41,936 nt of DNA from Candidatus Bathyarchaeota archaeon BA1. GTDB taxonomy: Archaea > Thermoproteota > Bathyarchaeia > Bathyarchaeales > Bathyarchaeaceae. Below the pieces are notes generated by a model that was not told the origin of the DNA, did not search any database, and was given only the letters and a program-made list of their open reading frames with translations. Below, piece after piece: positions 1 to 7,459 of this stretch (position 1 is the stretch's first letter; every line of letters starts with the position of its first letter). The translations under genes and the position numbers were made by a program. The DNA lies in assembly GCA_001399805.1 (NCBI GenBank), contig LIHJ01000087.1:1-41936 (forward strand). The letters are read 5' to 3'.

Positions 1-118
1 TCTACAGCGCTATTCCGTTTTGAAGTTTGCTAAGCAGTGATCTTGGTGTGTTATGAGTTTCTGAAAATCGGCAAATCTATTTTCTTCAAAAATCATATAC
101 ATTCTTGATGTGGTCAGT

Positions 119-985
119 ATGGCATGTACGTGCGAGCATGAGATTCAGTGCTGCGGTGCCCGTGTGAAAATATGTGGCGATAAGATCGAGGTAATCAGCG
201 AGCCGAGAATCCTTCACTGTCCCTTGCATGAGGCGCTATACGGATTTGAATCGATTAACAAAGAAACCGTGAAGAAAACGGTTGAAGCCAAGATGAGAAC
301 CTACGGATTTTGCTGTCAGCACCGGGTCTTCGATGACTCCATCGTTGTTCCCTACGGAGCCTCCGAGATGATCAAGGTCTGCATGGAGCAAGGAACGCTT
401 CAGTGTGCTGTCACCGTGTGTGAGGGAGCAGGAACCGTCATCGCGTGGAACCCTTCTTTGGTTCAGGGCATAGGTGCCAGGCTCACCGGCATCATCAAAA
501 CGTCACCTATACAAAAAATCATCCAGCATATTGAGGCACACGGAGGCATGGTGTTGGATTCCACCAGCGCCAAAATCGATCAGGTGGAGGGCGTGAAAAA
601 AGCCATTGAACTAGGCTTCGAGAAAATCACCGTCACCGTGGCGAACTTCCAGGCTAGGAAAATCGCCGAAATCAGAGAAATCGAGAGGAAAGAGGGCGCG
701 AACGTTACAATTTTCTCGGTTTGCAACACATGCGCCACCGAAGACGAGACAAACTACGTCATGAACGCCGATCTGGTTTGCGCCAGTGCCTCCAGAATCA
801 TTCGAGAACGCGTAGGTCCCAGGGCCCTCATGCAGATTGGGGTCACCATACCCATCTTCGCCCTAACAGAACAAGGCAAGAAAATGGTTCTAAGCTATCT
901 CTCAAGATTCGCTGACAAAATCGTAGTCTTCAGAAGCCGCCTACCCTACATCGTTGAGGGACGCGGACCCACACTAAAGACATAA
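119..985 (+). CDS. Methanogenesis marker protein 8 family (DUF2099) protein
   Basis: Soluble protein of about 288 residues. The order of conserved blocks matches the DUF2099 / putative methanogenesis marker 8 family as I know it: a Cys-rich N-terminus with CxC and a CC pair, then HCPLHEALYG, a central VCEGAGTVI block, QGIGARLTG, KIDQVEGVKKAIELG, and ASASRIIRE near the C-terminus. The biochemical role of the family is not established. It tracks with methanogens but is also seen in other archaea. The ATG at 119 gives the usual N-terminus; an in-frame GTG lies at 110. The gene is alone and the next feature is tRNA-Gln on the same strand. No mcr genes are in the window, so it does not show methanogenesis by itself. 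Family call fairly sure, function unknown. Confidence 0.8.
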   Translation: MACTCEHEIQCCGARVKICGDKIEVISEPRILHCPLHEALYGFESINKETVKKTVEAKMRTYGFCCQHRVFDDSIVVPYGASEMIKVCMEQGTLQCAVTVCEGAGTVIAWNPSLVQGIGARLTGIIKTSPIQKIIQHIEAHGGMVLDSTSAKIDQVEGVKKAIELGFEKITVTVANFQARKIAEIREIERKEGANVTIFSVCNTCATEDETNYVMNADLVCASASRIIRERVGPRALMQIGVTIPIFALTEQGKKMVLSYLSRFADKIVVFRSRLPYIVEGRGPTLKT

Positions 986-1068
986 ATCGGCGCCTAAGAA
1001 AGAAACAGTAAGGTTATTACATAGAATCATCTCTATAAAAACTGCAACCGTAGCCCGGGAAACCATCT

Positions 1069-1818
1069 AGCCCGGTGGAGGAGCAACACTCCGCCGAATG
1101 TAGAGGACAAGCATAGCGGGCTTTGGAGGCAAGCAGACCATGGAAAAGACGAGGATAATTGCACATGCGCTTTTCGACGGATGGGTTAGCATACGCCATA
1201 ATTCAGTATATGAGCTGGGCTATTGCAACAAGAATGAGGTGCTTGTCAAGCAGTTCGCCGAAGATGTGTCTAAAGTATATGGGGTGCCGATTAGCAACAT
1301 TAGGCGCAGAAGTAGCAGCGCATGGGAGATAACATATCGAGACAAAACTATGGTGGCAGATTTACTGAACATCATGCCTTCATACTCGACGAAAAACTTA
1401 ACTGTTAAGTTGCCAGCAGAAATCGCAAAGGCGACACATGCATATCCGACCTTTCTCAGAGCCTTCTGGGACGATGAGGGAACCGTTAATTACTATCCCC
1501 AGCACCGCACAAGAAAGCTACGTGCCCCATGCAAACCAGCCCGCCTTAGAGCCCAGCTATTAAACATGCACCTTGCGCTTGATGTAGACGCCCGTGAAGA
1601 GAGAGAACATTTTATAACAATAAGCGGACGTGAGAACCTAATTGAATTTAACGAAAAAATTGGATTTACTTCCGGGGTTCGCGTAGGTCGAGCAAAATTT
1701 GGTAAGGATGTGTGGACTGGCTACGAAAAGGCTGATGTTCTTAATTTAATGATTAGAAGTGAGACTTGCTTGCCGTAGAAACCCGCTGACGGGAGTTCGA
1801 ATCTCCCCCGGGCTACCA
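1069..1818 (+). tRNA. tRNA-Gln(UUG) with a large HEG-bearing intron and a small 5' intron
   Basis: Acceptor AGCCCGG (1069-1075) pairs with CCGGGCT (1808-1814), followed by A and an encoded CCA (1816-1818). T-arm GGGAG-TTCGAAT-CTCCC is at 1791-1807. D-arm ATGT/GCAT with a GG-containing loop is at 1098-1114. Anticodon stem is GCGGG (1116-1120) with CCCGC (1782-1786), and the loop reads CTTTGGA, anticodon TTG (1123-1125), as in archaeal tRNA-Gln. The canonical 37/38 intron is about 1127-1780; its ends carry a perfect 7-bp pair, GGCAAGC (1128-1134) with GCTTGCC (1768-1774). A second insertion of about 20 nt (1078-1097, containing a GGAG/CTCC hairpin) separates bases 8-9 from the D-arm. An extra AGCCCGG copy lies at 1052-1058 and could be an alternative 5' end. 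Exact splice points are inferred. Confidence 0.8.
1140..1778 (+). CDS. LAGLIDADG homing endonuclease inside the tRNA-Gln intron
   Basis: 212-residue protein with two LAGLIDADG-like helices, AHALFDGWVS near residue 8 and FLRAFWDDEGTV near residue 108. The acidic residue at the end of each helix is the expected metal ligand (family knowledge). It starts about 13 nt after the predicted 5' splice site and its TAG stop ends 2 nt before the predicted 3' splice site, so the intron is essentially only this gene. Both motifs and the reading frame are intact, so the enzyme is probably active and would cut an intronless tRNA-Gln allele. A substrate-binding helix and beta region lie between the motifs. 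No ribosome-binding site is obvious, so translation from the excised intron or from a tRNA precursor is uncertain. Confidence 0.85.
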   Translation: MEKTRIIAHALFDGWVSIRHNSVYELGYCNKNEVLVKQFAEDVSKVYGVPISNIRRRSSSAWEITYRDKTMVADLLNIMPSYSTKNLTVKLPAEIAKATHAYPTFLRAFWDDEGTVNYYPQHRTRKLRAPCKPARLRAQLLNMHLALDVDAREEREHFITISGRENLIEFNEKIGFTSGVRVGRAKFGKDVWTGYEKADVLNLMIRSETCLP

Positions 1819-1846
1819 CACTTCTCTATTTGGTATCCACACCCCA

Positions 1847-1852
1847 TTTTTT
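1847..1852 (+). terminator. Oligo-T terminator after tRNA-Gln
   Basis: A run of six T following a C-rich stretch about 30 nt beyond the tRNA-Gln CCA. Archaeal RNA polymerase terminates at such U-tracts. No stable hairpin precedes it. Confidence 0.4.
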
Positions 1853-1929
1853 ATATCGGTATTAAAGAAGAAAATCCTGTTTGGAGCGTCCCCAGATGAG
1901 CTTAAAGAGCTTTTGGAACGAAAGGAATT

Positions 1930-2106
1930 ATGAATTTGCTCCCAGGCACGCGTACTTTCAGAGGAATAGGTACTTGCCTTGTTCTTCACGCTCCTCCAAA
2001 AATTAATCGAACCCTCGCGCGCGCCAAGAAGGTGGTTCGAGTCATCGTGATCCTCGGCTGGGTCCTCCTCATCCCCAGCATGGCATTCACCTTATATGCC
2101 ACCTAA
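1930..2106 (+). CDS. Small single-pass membrane protein (58 aa), hypothetical
   Basis: Open frame of 58 codons starting ATG at 1930 with AAAGGA just upstream. The last 25 residues form one hydrophobic segment (VVRVIVILGWVLLIP and onward) preceded by a positively charged stretch, ARAKK, which suggests a C-terminal membrane anchor with the N-terminus inside. I do not recognise a family. It lies alone between tRNA-Gln and an Hsp20 remnant. It may be a real micro-protein or a chance frame. Confidence 0.4.
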   Translation: MNLLPGTRTFRGIGTCLVLHAPPKINRTLARAKKVVRVIVILGWVLLIPSMAFTLYAT

Positions 2107-2278
2107 CTAAACCATAAATCACCAAGCCTGCGACGTATATACCTTATATCGATCAGATAATCGCCCCATCAAGCCGTCACGCTTTTATTTCAAACTAAAG
2201 TTTTGCGTTTTTTGATTTAAGGCTTTTTTGGTGGCTTATGCTACGTGTTGTTGTAGGCTTTGATGGGAGATTTTGCGT

Positions 2279-2386
2279 ATGCTTGACCCCAAATCAGCGA
2301 GAGCAACCTACAAAAACGGCGTGCTGGAGGTGTTCCTATCCAAAACCGCTGGGAAACGCGAGGGCGAAAGAATAAAAATCGAATAG
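2279..2386 (+). pseudogene. Hsp20 (alpha-crystallin) C-terminal remnant
   Basis: A 35-residue frame reading VDPKSA-like (here LDPKSARATYKNGVLEVFL) and ending ERIKIE. This is the end of the alpha-crystallin domain of small heat-shock proteins, where A-x-Y-K-N-G-V-L is the signature. The N-terminal domain and the rest of the crystallin fold are missing upstream, so this is a truncated fragment. The opposite-strand open frame over the same bases has no recognisable features. Confidence 0.6.
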
Positions 2387-2505
2387 TCACATGATTAGTA
2401 CGCGCTATATGGAAGCGGGAAGCGAGGAGAATCATTAAGTTTTCTTTAAGATATTGTACGTATTCGCTTCTGGAGTGGTGCGGCCGCCGAACTCTAAAAG
2501 TGAAC

Positions 2506-2889
2506 TTATATCCTTGATAAAAGCGATTCCCCAAATTCCTTAGACCGTTTCAGGTGATCCTCAGTGGGCGGTCTCCTTCCCACGCGTATATCTAGTTTTC
2601 CCACCACTTCTATGCCCCTCTTTCTTAATTCTCTCTCCAGAATTTCCGGCGTATCCCCAGGGTTCTCCGCACACGTCCAGAACACTGCAGCCTTCTTTGC
2701 CGCGGTCTTCTTGATGAAATCCATCACCTGTTCAACGGGTTCTCCGCCATGGACGGGGGTGCCGATGACCACGAACTCCGCATCTTCCTCGTCAAGTCTC
2801 TTTGCAACGGTTCTAAGGCCACTGGCAATGGCCTCAGCAACTTTCTCCGTATTCCCGGTCTCTGAATAATAAACAACTAAAGCTTTCAT
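2506..2889 (-). CDS. Flavodoxin-domain protein
   Basis: About 127 residues. MKALVVYYSETGNTEKVAEAI at the N-terminus is the flavodoxin phosphate loop (T/S-x-T-G-N-T) that binds FMN. VVIGTPVHGGEPVEQVMDFI is the flavin-ring loop region, and AAVFWTCAENPG is the third strand. It is likely a low-potential FMN electron carrier or a small flavodoxin-type oxidoreductase in the cytoplasm; the partner is unknown. The ATG at 2889 is chosen because GGTGGAG stands just upstream and the protein then begins with the first beta-strand; an upstream in-frame ATG at 2922 lacks this. No operon partner is close by. Confidence 0.85.
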   Translation of the reverse strand: MKALVVYYSETGNTEKVAEAIASGLRTVAKRLDEEDAEFVVIGTPVHGGEPVEQVMDFIKKTAAKKAAVFWTCAENPGDTPEILERELRKRGIEVVGKLDIRVGRRPPTEDHLKRSKEFGESLLSRI

Positions 2890-2922
2890 CTTCGATCTCC
2901 ACCAAACAACATTTCTAAGCAT

Positions 2923-3298
2923 CCACGCTTAAGCTTAATGGAATATGATATAATTGGAATCGACATGCACCTTTTCGTGCGCGTTAATAATTAAATTAGT
3001 GCTTTATAGAGTGGTTGGAGGGGCCCTCGTGCTGGCGGGCATGTAATGAAGGGTAAAAACTTGGTTTATCGCGCGCCTCCACGTTCCTCGGATGTGGAAC
3101 CTCAGCAGGAGGCACATTCGCATAGAGACCTATGGATAGGAAGAACTTAGAGGCATGTTCCGCACGAGCAATCACAGACAAAATCCAAGCAGCCCTATAT
3201 ACATTTACAGTTACCAAAAGGGTAACTTCGATGACCTCCCCCTAGCGCCCGAAACCGCACGCAAATATTGATTAGCTAGAGTAGGTATAACTTTAATT
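2923..3298. other. Intergenic stretch, no supported gene
   Basis: About 375 nt. It includes AT-rich sequence near 2945-2995 and again near 3265-3298; the latter contains a likely TATA element (TATAACTTTA, about 3288) for the next gene. Short open frames on both strands show no recognisable motif. Confidence 0.4.
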
Positions 3299-4099
3299 AT
3301 GAGTTCAATTACGCTTAAAGAAGCGGACATTCAGGATCTTTCTCCATTTATAGTTGAATTTACATGTAGATATGGAAGTTGTCATAAGGAGATGGACTTG
3401 CTTGCTAAGCGTTTTGAGGTGCCTCTCGAGCACACCTACCTCGATACGAGTAGGGCCATACGTTCACGGGCTTATGCGTTTCTCCATACCATTAATGGCA
3501 CATCAAAACTGCTAGAGGTAATCGCCTACATTTTAGAAAAAGGTTTTGGACCGAAAAGACCTGCTGTAGAAGATTATAATGAAGTATTGATGAAGTACGG
3601 ATTCGCTATAACGGAAGAGAATGGACAGTTTAAACTGATACACATACCCTCTGGAATGCTCGAACAGGAACGCGCCAAAGTAAAATCCTGGATTGAACAA
3701 CACGCGAATCCAAAGGTCTTGTCGCACTTGAACGATGCTAAAGATAATCTTTCAAAGGGAAGGTTTGATTAGGTCTTAGATGATTGCAGGAAAGCCTTGG
3801 AAGCCTTGACAACTGGTGCGATTGGTTTTTCCGATTGCTTGACAGAGCTAATAAACCAGAACATAGTACTTCAAGGAAGCAAAAATCAAAAAATGGACGC
3901 TGAGATCTTAAGAACAATGTATGGCTTCAGCTCAACTTTAGGTTCTCACTCTTCTGCAAAGCGAGAAAAACCGGATATAGAACAAGCCGTTCTGGGATTG
4001 TATGTTACTGAAAGTTGCATTTATTTTCTTCTAAAAAGACTCGAAGTCGCCATAAAAAGCGGAAAACAATTGAAATACTGGGTTTACAGTCCTCCTTGA
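3299..4099 (+). pseudogene. Abi_C-like (abortive-infection C-terminal) protein interrupted by an in-frame TAG
   Basis: One continuous reading frame of about 266 codons, broken only by TAG at 3770-3772 (codon 158), between ...SKGRFD and VLDDCRKALEAL... The part after the stop (DDCRKALE, then a basic region, YGFSSTLGSH and a helix ending YFLLKRLE) resembles the Abi_C domain of phage-defence proteins, whose R..YG.S..GSH pattern is conserved (family knowledge). The first part is a helical, Cys-containing domain I do not recognise. A TATA-like element sits about 10 nt upstream of the ATG, suggesting a leaderless message. A single GAG/AAG/CAG to TAG change explains the break. Readthrough or pyrrolysine decoding is conceivable, but TAG is a normal stop elsewhere in the window. 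Domain call moderate. Confidence 0.55.
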
Positions 4100-4500
4100 G
4101 ATTAGCGCGCGCTAGCGATTATAAGGGCTGCTGAGGACGAGGGAATAAGGGGATTCTTTCTAGTCCCTTAAATTCAACGGGACTTGAGCAGGGGATTAAT
4201 GTGGAAAAATTAGTTATGGGTGAGACTACTTTGGAGCTCGTAAAGGGAGACATGTGAGAATAAAATACTTAAACTATTCTATGTAACATGAATACCAAAC
4301 AGCCTTGTTTGGCAGGCTTGTGAGCAAATGGTGGCGGAGCTTTTCAGGCCTCTTATCGAACAGGAAAACATCGAAGTGGGGATAGGCCGCCACGCTATCG
4401 AAAGGCTTTCTGAGCGCAGATCCAATACTAAATTGTCGTTATAGATGGAAAGAAAGTTTAAGGAGAGCCAAATCCTATAAACTTAAGGAACTTGAAAGAG
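4100..4500. other. Decayed coding sequence, no intact gene
   Basis: About 400 nt holding short open pieces in different frames that read like eroded protein (for example LEQGINVEKLVMGETTLELV near 4180-4255). I cannot name the parent. No RNA gene or repeat is seen. Confidence 0.3.
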
Positions 4501-4994
4501 AGCTGAAAGTTAACTGGAAAAAATGGGAAGATCGGCTTTTCAAATTTTCTGACTACAATTTGGCATGGGTAGAACCTGGCTCAGAATCAGATTTTGTAGC
4601 AATTTCTCGAATGGATTTGTTGGAGGAGCTAGTAGATAGAATCTATGAGCTTGGACATAAAGTCTTATTAGGTGTACATCATGCAGGAGCCTCTATTCCT
4701 CTAATCGAAGAAGAAAAAGTTAGAATTAATGGTTATGTCACTCCCATTAACAAACTTGGAGTTATGATGTTTCCAACCCAGCAAGAAGCCGAGATGATGA
4801 TCGGAAAAGCTAGTAGTGCAGGAAAGTTGATCATCGGCATTAAACCGCTTGCTGGAGGCAGAATAGAACCAAAGGAAGCATTAAAGTATGTGTACAAAAA
4901 AGTAAAAGTGGATTCATGCATGATAGGAGTCAGCTCTGTGAAGGAAGCAGAGGAAGATTTTCAAACAGTTAGAAGTATTTCAGAGGAATACTAG
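4380..4994 (+). pseudogene. Aldo/keto-reductase-like C-terminal piece, N-terminally degraded
   Basis: The intact frame from about 4560 encodes 144 residues with barrel-like repeats: KVLLGVHHAGASIPLI, GYVTPINKLGVMMFPT, KLIIGIKPLAGGRI and DSCMIGVSSVKEAEEDF. The last two look like the closing strands of aldo/keto-reductase-type TIM barrels (G(I/V)xS..EEx). Upstream in the same frame from about 4440, codons reading LRRAKSYKLKELEREL continue the protein without a plausible start, and frame breaks occur further upstream. This looks like a gene that has lost its N-terminal half. It lies 40 nt before the alpha/beta hydrolase on the same strand. It could still yield a truncated product; activity is unlikely. 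Confidence 0.45.
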
Positions 4995-5033
4995 AAAATT
5001 TAGGGGAGAGTGTGGAAGAGGACTGGAAGGAAG

Positions 5034-5780
5034 ATGAATATGAAAATGGAGTTAGTTACGTTTTATTCTGAAAATCAGCAAATATTCGGAAATCTGCATT
5101 TACCTTTCGAAAAATCACCCTGTGTTATTACCTTGCATGGGTTGGAGAGTAGCAAGGATAGCGGTAAATGGCCGACTATCGCGTCCGGACTTTATGATGA
5201 AGGCTACGCATGCTTGAGATTTAATTTTCGGGGTTGTGGAGAAGGATCAGAAAAAAGTGGGGGCGATTTTGAGGATGTAAGCCTAACAGGAAGAATCAAG
5301 GATTACAGATCTGCTTTACAATTTCTACAAGATACAAGCAAGGTTGATATTCGCAGATTAGGTGTTATTGGCTCTAGCTTTGGTGGAATAGTCGCTGTAG
5401 CGGCTCAAGATGAAAGAATCAAAGCCATGGTAACTCTATCAACACCGTACAAGATGCCTCCCTTTGAGAAACCTCAAATTCTTAAAGAAATAGACAAGCA
5501 CTATGAGCTTCTGTCAGGCAGAAGATTTAGAAAAAGATTCTATGAAGATATACGAAAGTATGATTTATTAGAAACTATAAAAAGTGCACCCCCTATTCTG
5601 ATTATACACGGTAGCTTAGATAAAGTAGTTCCTACCGAGCATGCACAAAAATTGTATGAAGCTGCACCAGAACCAAAAAGACTGGAGATAGTTGAAGGTG
5701 CGGATCATGTTTTTTCCCAAAGTGAACATTTGAATCAAGTGATTAATTGGAGTTTAGAATGGTTTAAAAAACATCTGTGA
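5034..5780 (+). CDS. Alpha/beta hydrolase (esterase/acylaminoacyl-peptidase-like)
   Basis: About 248 residues with a full alpha/beta hydrolase layout: HG oxyanion region (VITLHGLESS) near residue 36, nucleophile elbow G-S-S-F-G-G near residue 110, acid in HGSLDKVVP near residue 196, and catalytic His in EGADHVFS near residue 225. Such enzymes cleave esters or peptides in the cytoplasm; the substrate cannot be told. Start: ATG at 5034, preceded by GGAAGGA. An in-frame GTG at 5010 would add 8 residues. It is convergent with the radical SAM gene. Confidence 0.85.
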   Translation: MNMKMELVTFYSENQQIFGNLHLPFEKSPCVITLHGLESSKDSGKWPTIASGLYDEGYACLRFNFRGCGEGSEKSGGDFEDVSLTGRIKDYRSALQFLQDTSKVDIRRLGVIGSSFGGIVAVAAQDERIKAMVTLSTPYKMPPFEKPQILKEIDKHYELLSGRRFRKRFYEDIRKYDLLETIKSAPPILIIHGSLDKVVPTEHAQKLYEAAPEPKRLEIVEGADHVFSQSEHLNQVINWSLEWFKKHL

Positions 5781-5847
5781 GTTTGTATGAGGGGGTAAAG
5801 ATGCTTAACAACATCCTAGCTATTCACTAAGAGTCTTTAGATTTTAT

Positions 5848-6867
5848 TTAGTCTAAATGAAAGTAAAAATCTCTTGGTCTAAGTTCTTTAAACTCGTCAG
5901 TTTGATGTGCGATATGCTTTCTTATATCCACACAAAGATGACACTTGGAGATGTATCCTTCTTTTCGTTCTTTGTAGCCAAATTCTTTAACACCAAATTC
6001 ATAAAGTTTTTCTAAATCGGTTACCAAGGCGTCGAGAATTGGTCGTTCTTCTAAATCTATTCCACCACAAATTGAGTCCAGATCTCTTGCGTCTCCTAAA
6101 GAAATACCTCCACAATAACCCGTCACGTAGTTACAATAGTTATCCACATGAACATGCCAATTTCGCGTTAACTCTTCTCTACAAGATTCACCAAAGAATT
6201 GTTTTGCTGGATATTCCCTGTACAAGTGCCTAAGCTTATAGGGTGCTCTGCCCATTGGAAGCAATTCTATTTTGGTTAGGCTACTAAGATCTGCTTTCTG
6301 AAAGTATTCATCAAAAGATAAAGTACCTTTGAGGTTAAACCTCTTAAATTGATGGTAGAAGAACTCCTGATAGAGTATTACGTTGGCACCAAAGATTTCT
6401 CTGCTCATTCTAACAGCCCTTTCTGTTCGTTCGAAAGGTGTTTGTTCAAGTGTGAATGGATTTACGCTGAGCAGTATACCATGTAATCCCGCATCCTTTA
6501 AATGACTAAGTTTTTCCCTTGTAGTTTTATCATCAACGCACCAGAAGGAATTGGTCTCCACAAAAGTGGAGGGAATTTGCAGCTCCTTCGCCATTTTAGT
6601 AAGTTTTAGGAGGAGATCAAAATTAAGAAATGGTTCCCCACCAGTAAAGTGGAGACCATAGTTTATGCCAATCTTATCTGGACCAAGGGGTCTTCCTTGA
6701 ATTTTACCAGATAGTTGAGTTAAGATTTTCTCTGAATCCTTTTCAGAAATCCAATCCTCTTTCCATCTTGGAGAGCAAGCATACATGCAATGGCTACACT
6801 CGTTAGTACATTTATAAGAAAGGAATAGGCCTCCTGAAATGGGTTCAGGTAGGGGAAACTTATTCAT
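5848..6867 (-). CDS. Radical SAM protein with C-terminal cysteine cluster
   Basis: About 339 residues. CTNECSHC near residue 20 is the CxxxCxxC site for the SAM-binding 4Fe-4S cluster, and LHFTGGEPFLNFDLLL is the GGE motif. Many further Cys follow in the C-terminal third (ESCREE, NYCNYVTGYCGG, SICGG, KCHLC), consistent with an auxiliary iron-sulfur (SPASM/Twitch-like) domain. The overall layout resembles peptide- or anaerobic-sulfatase-maturase-type radical SAM proteins, but the substrate is unknown. Start ATG 6867, with GAGGTG 8 nt upstream. The start overlaps the end of a short upstream frame (ending ...EVLTHE) that has no start of its own, so this gene may once have been translationally coupled. 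No peptide precursor is evident nearby. Confidence 0.8.
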   Translation of the reverse strand: MNKFPLPEPISGGLFLSYKCTNECSHCMYACSPRWKEDWISEKDSEKILTQLSGKIQGRPLGPDKIGINYGLHFTGGEPFLNFDLLLKLTKMAKELQIPSTFVETNSFWCVDDKTTREKLSHLKDAGLHGILLSVNPFTLEQTPFERTERAVRMSREIFGANVILYQEFFYHQFKRFNLKGTLSFDEYFQKADLSSLTKIELLPMGRAPYKLRHLYREYPAKQFFGESCREELTRNWHVHVDNYCNYVTGYCGGISLGDARDLDSICGGIDLEERPILDALVTDLEKLYEFGVKEFGYKERKEGYISKCHLCVDIRKHIAHQTDEFKELRPRDFYFHLD

Positions 6868-6963
6868 GCGTAAGCACCTCTTCAAGCTTCTTTGCAAATT
6901 TTAGGTCTGTAAAAGCTCTTAAACGTTTGAGTGCAGTATCATAGGCATCGATTTGCTCCTCCT

Positions 6964-7278
6964 CTAGCGTTCTAGAATAGTTTGCAGCGCGCGCTCACAA
7001 CCATAGCGTCTTAGGGTGGCAAGGCACCTGAAGAGGCACTGCGCTGGAAGCCCATCCACCCTAGCGACCAGATACGTCATGCCCGCCTTCATGTGGTCAT
7101 GATACCATTTTCGCTCCATCTCCATGTCCGTGATCTCCTCATCCATGCTGATGAAGATGCCTTCTCGAATCACGCTGTTGAGGACCTGAACCACCTCGGG
7201 CAGATCTTGCTCCCTCAAATCCTCAAGCGTGACCATGCGACCACCCACCAATCGAAACCTCTTTCTAATCATCTCCAA
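6964..7278 (-). pseudogene. GNAT N-acetyltransferase, truncated
   Basis: The frame begins with a GNAT-like N-terminus: TLEDLREQDLPEVVQVLNSV, then a helix and M-x-Y-L-V-A-R-V-D-G, the first strands of the acetyltransferase fold. It then runs into unrelated sequence and stops at about 104 residues, without the acetyl-CoA loop (Q/RxxGxG/A). A start-less frame of about 36 codons between here and the radical SAM gene (EEEQIDAYDTALKRL) may be the remnant of another gene. Not expected to be active. Confidence 0.5.
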
Positions 7279-7374
7279 ATCTCCTAAGCAACCCTCGTAT
7301 CATGCCCCCTCCTAAGAAAGGTTTTAAGAAGCCTTAATAACATTGTAGTTTAGCGAAGATGCAGGAGGGTCTAC

Positions 7375-7452
7375 GCGGCCGTAGTCTAGCCTGGACTAGG
7401 ACATCAGCCTGCCACGCTGACGACCCGGGTTCAAATCCCGGCGGCCGCACCA
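7375..7452 (+). tRNA. tRNA-Gly(GCC)
   Basis: Acceptor GCGGCCG (7375-7381) pairs with CGGCCGC (7442-7448), followed by A and encoded CCA. Anticodon stem TCAGC/GCTGA encloses loop CTGCCAC with anticodon GCC at 7411-7413. T-arm is CCGGG-TTCAAAT-CCCGG. No intron. Its 3' end lies 8 nt from the stop of a convergent nucleotidyltransferase-HEPN gene, and a degenerate copy of this 3' end lies at 8305-8326. Confidence 0.93.
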
Positions 7453-7459
7453 TGTGCCT

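Noticed and set aside
2241..2534. 97-codon open frame on the minus strand
   Set aside because: It lies opposite the Hsp20 remnant, has no motif, and is rich in Arg/Phe in a way typical of chance frames.
3770..3772. General TAG recoding in this genome
   Set aside because: Core genes such as S19e, PDCD5, pfdA and L1 end in TAG, so TAG is a routine stop. Only a local readthrough remains possible.
4103..4117. GC palindrome AGCGCGCGCT as a terminator
   Set aside because: No U-tract follows and the surrounding DNA is decayed coding sequence; probably chance.
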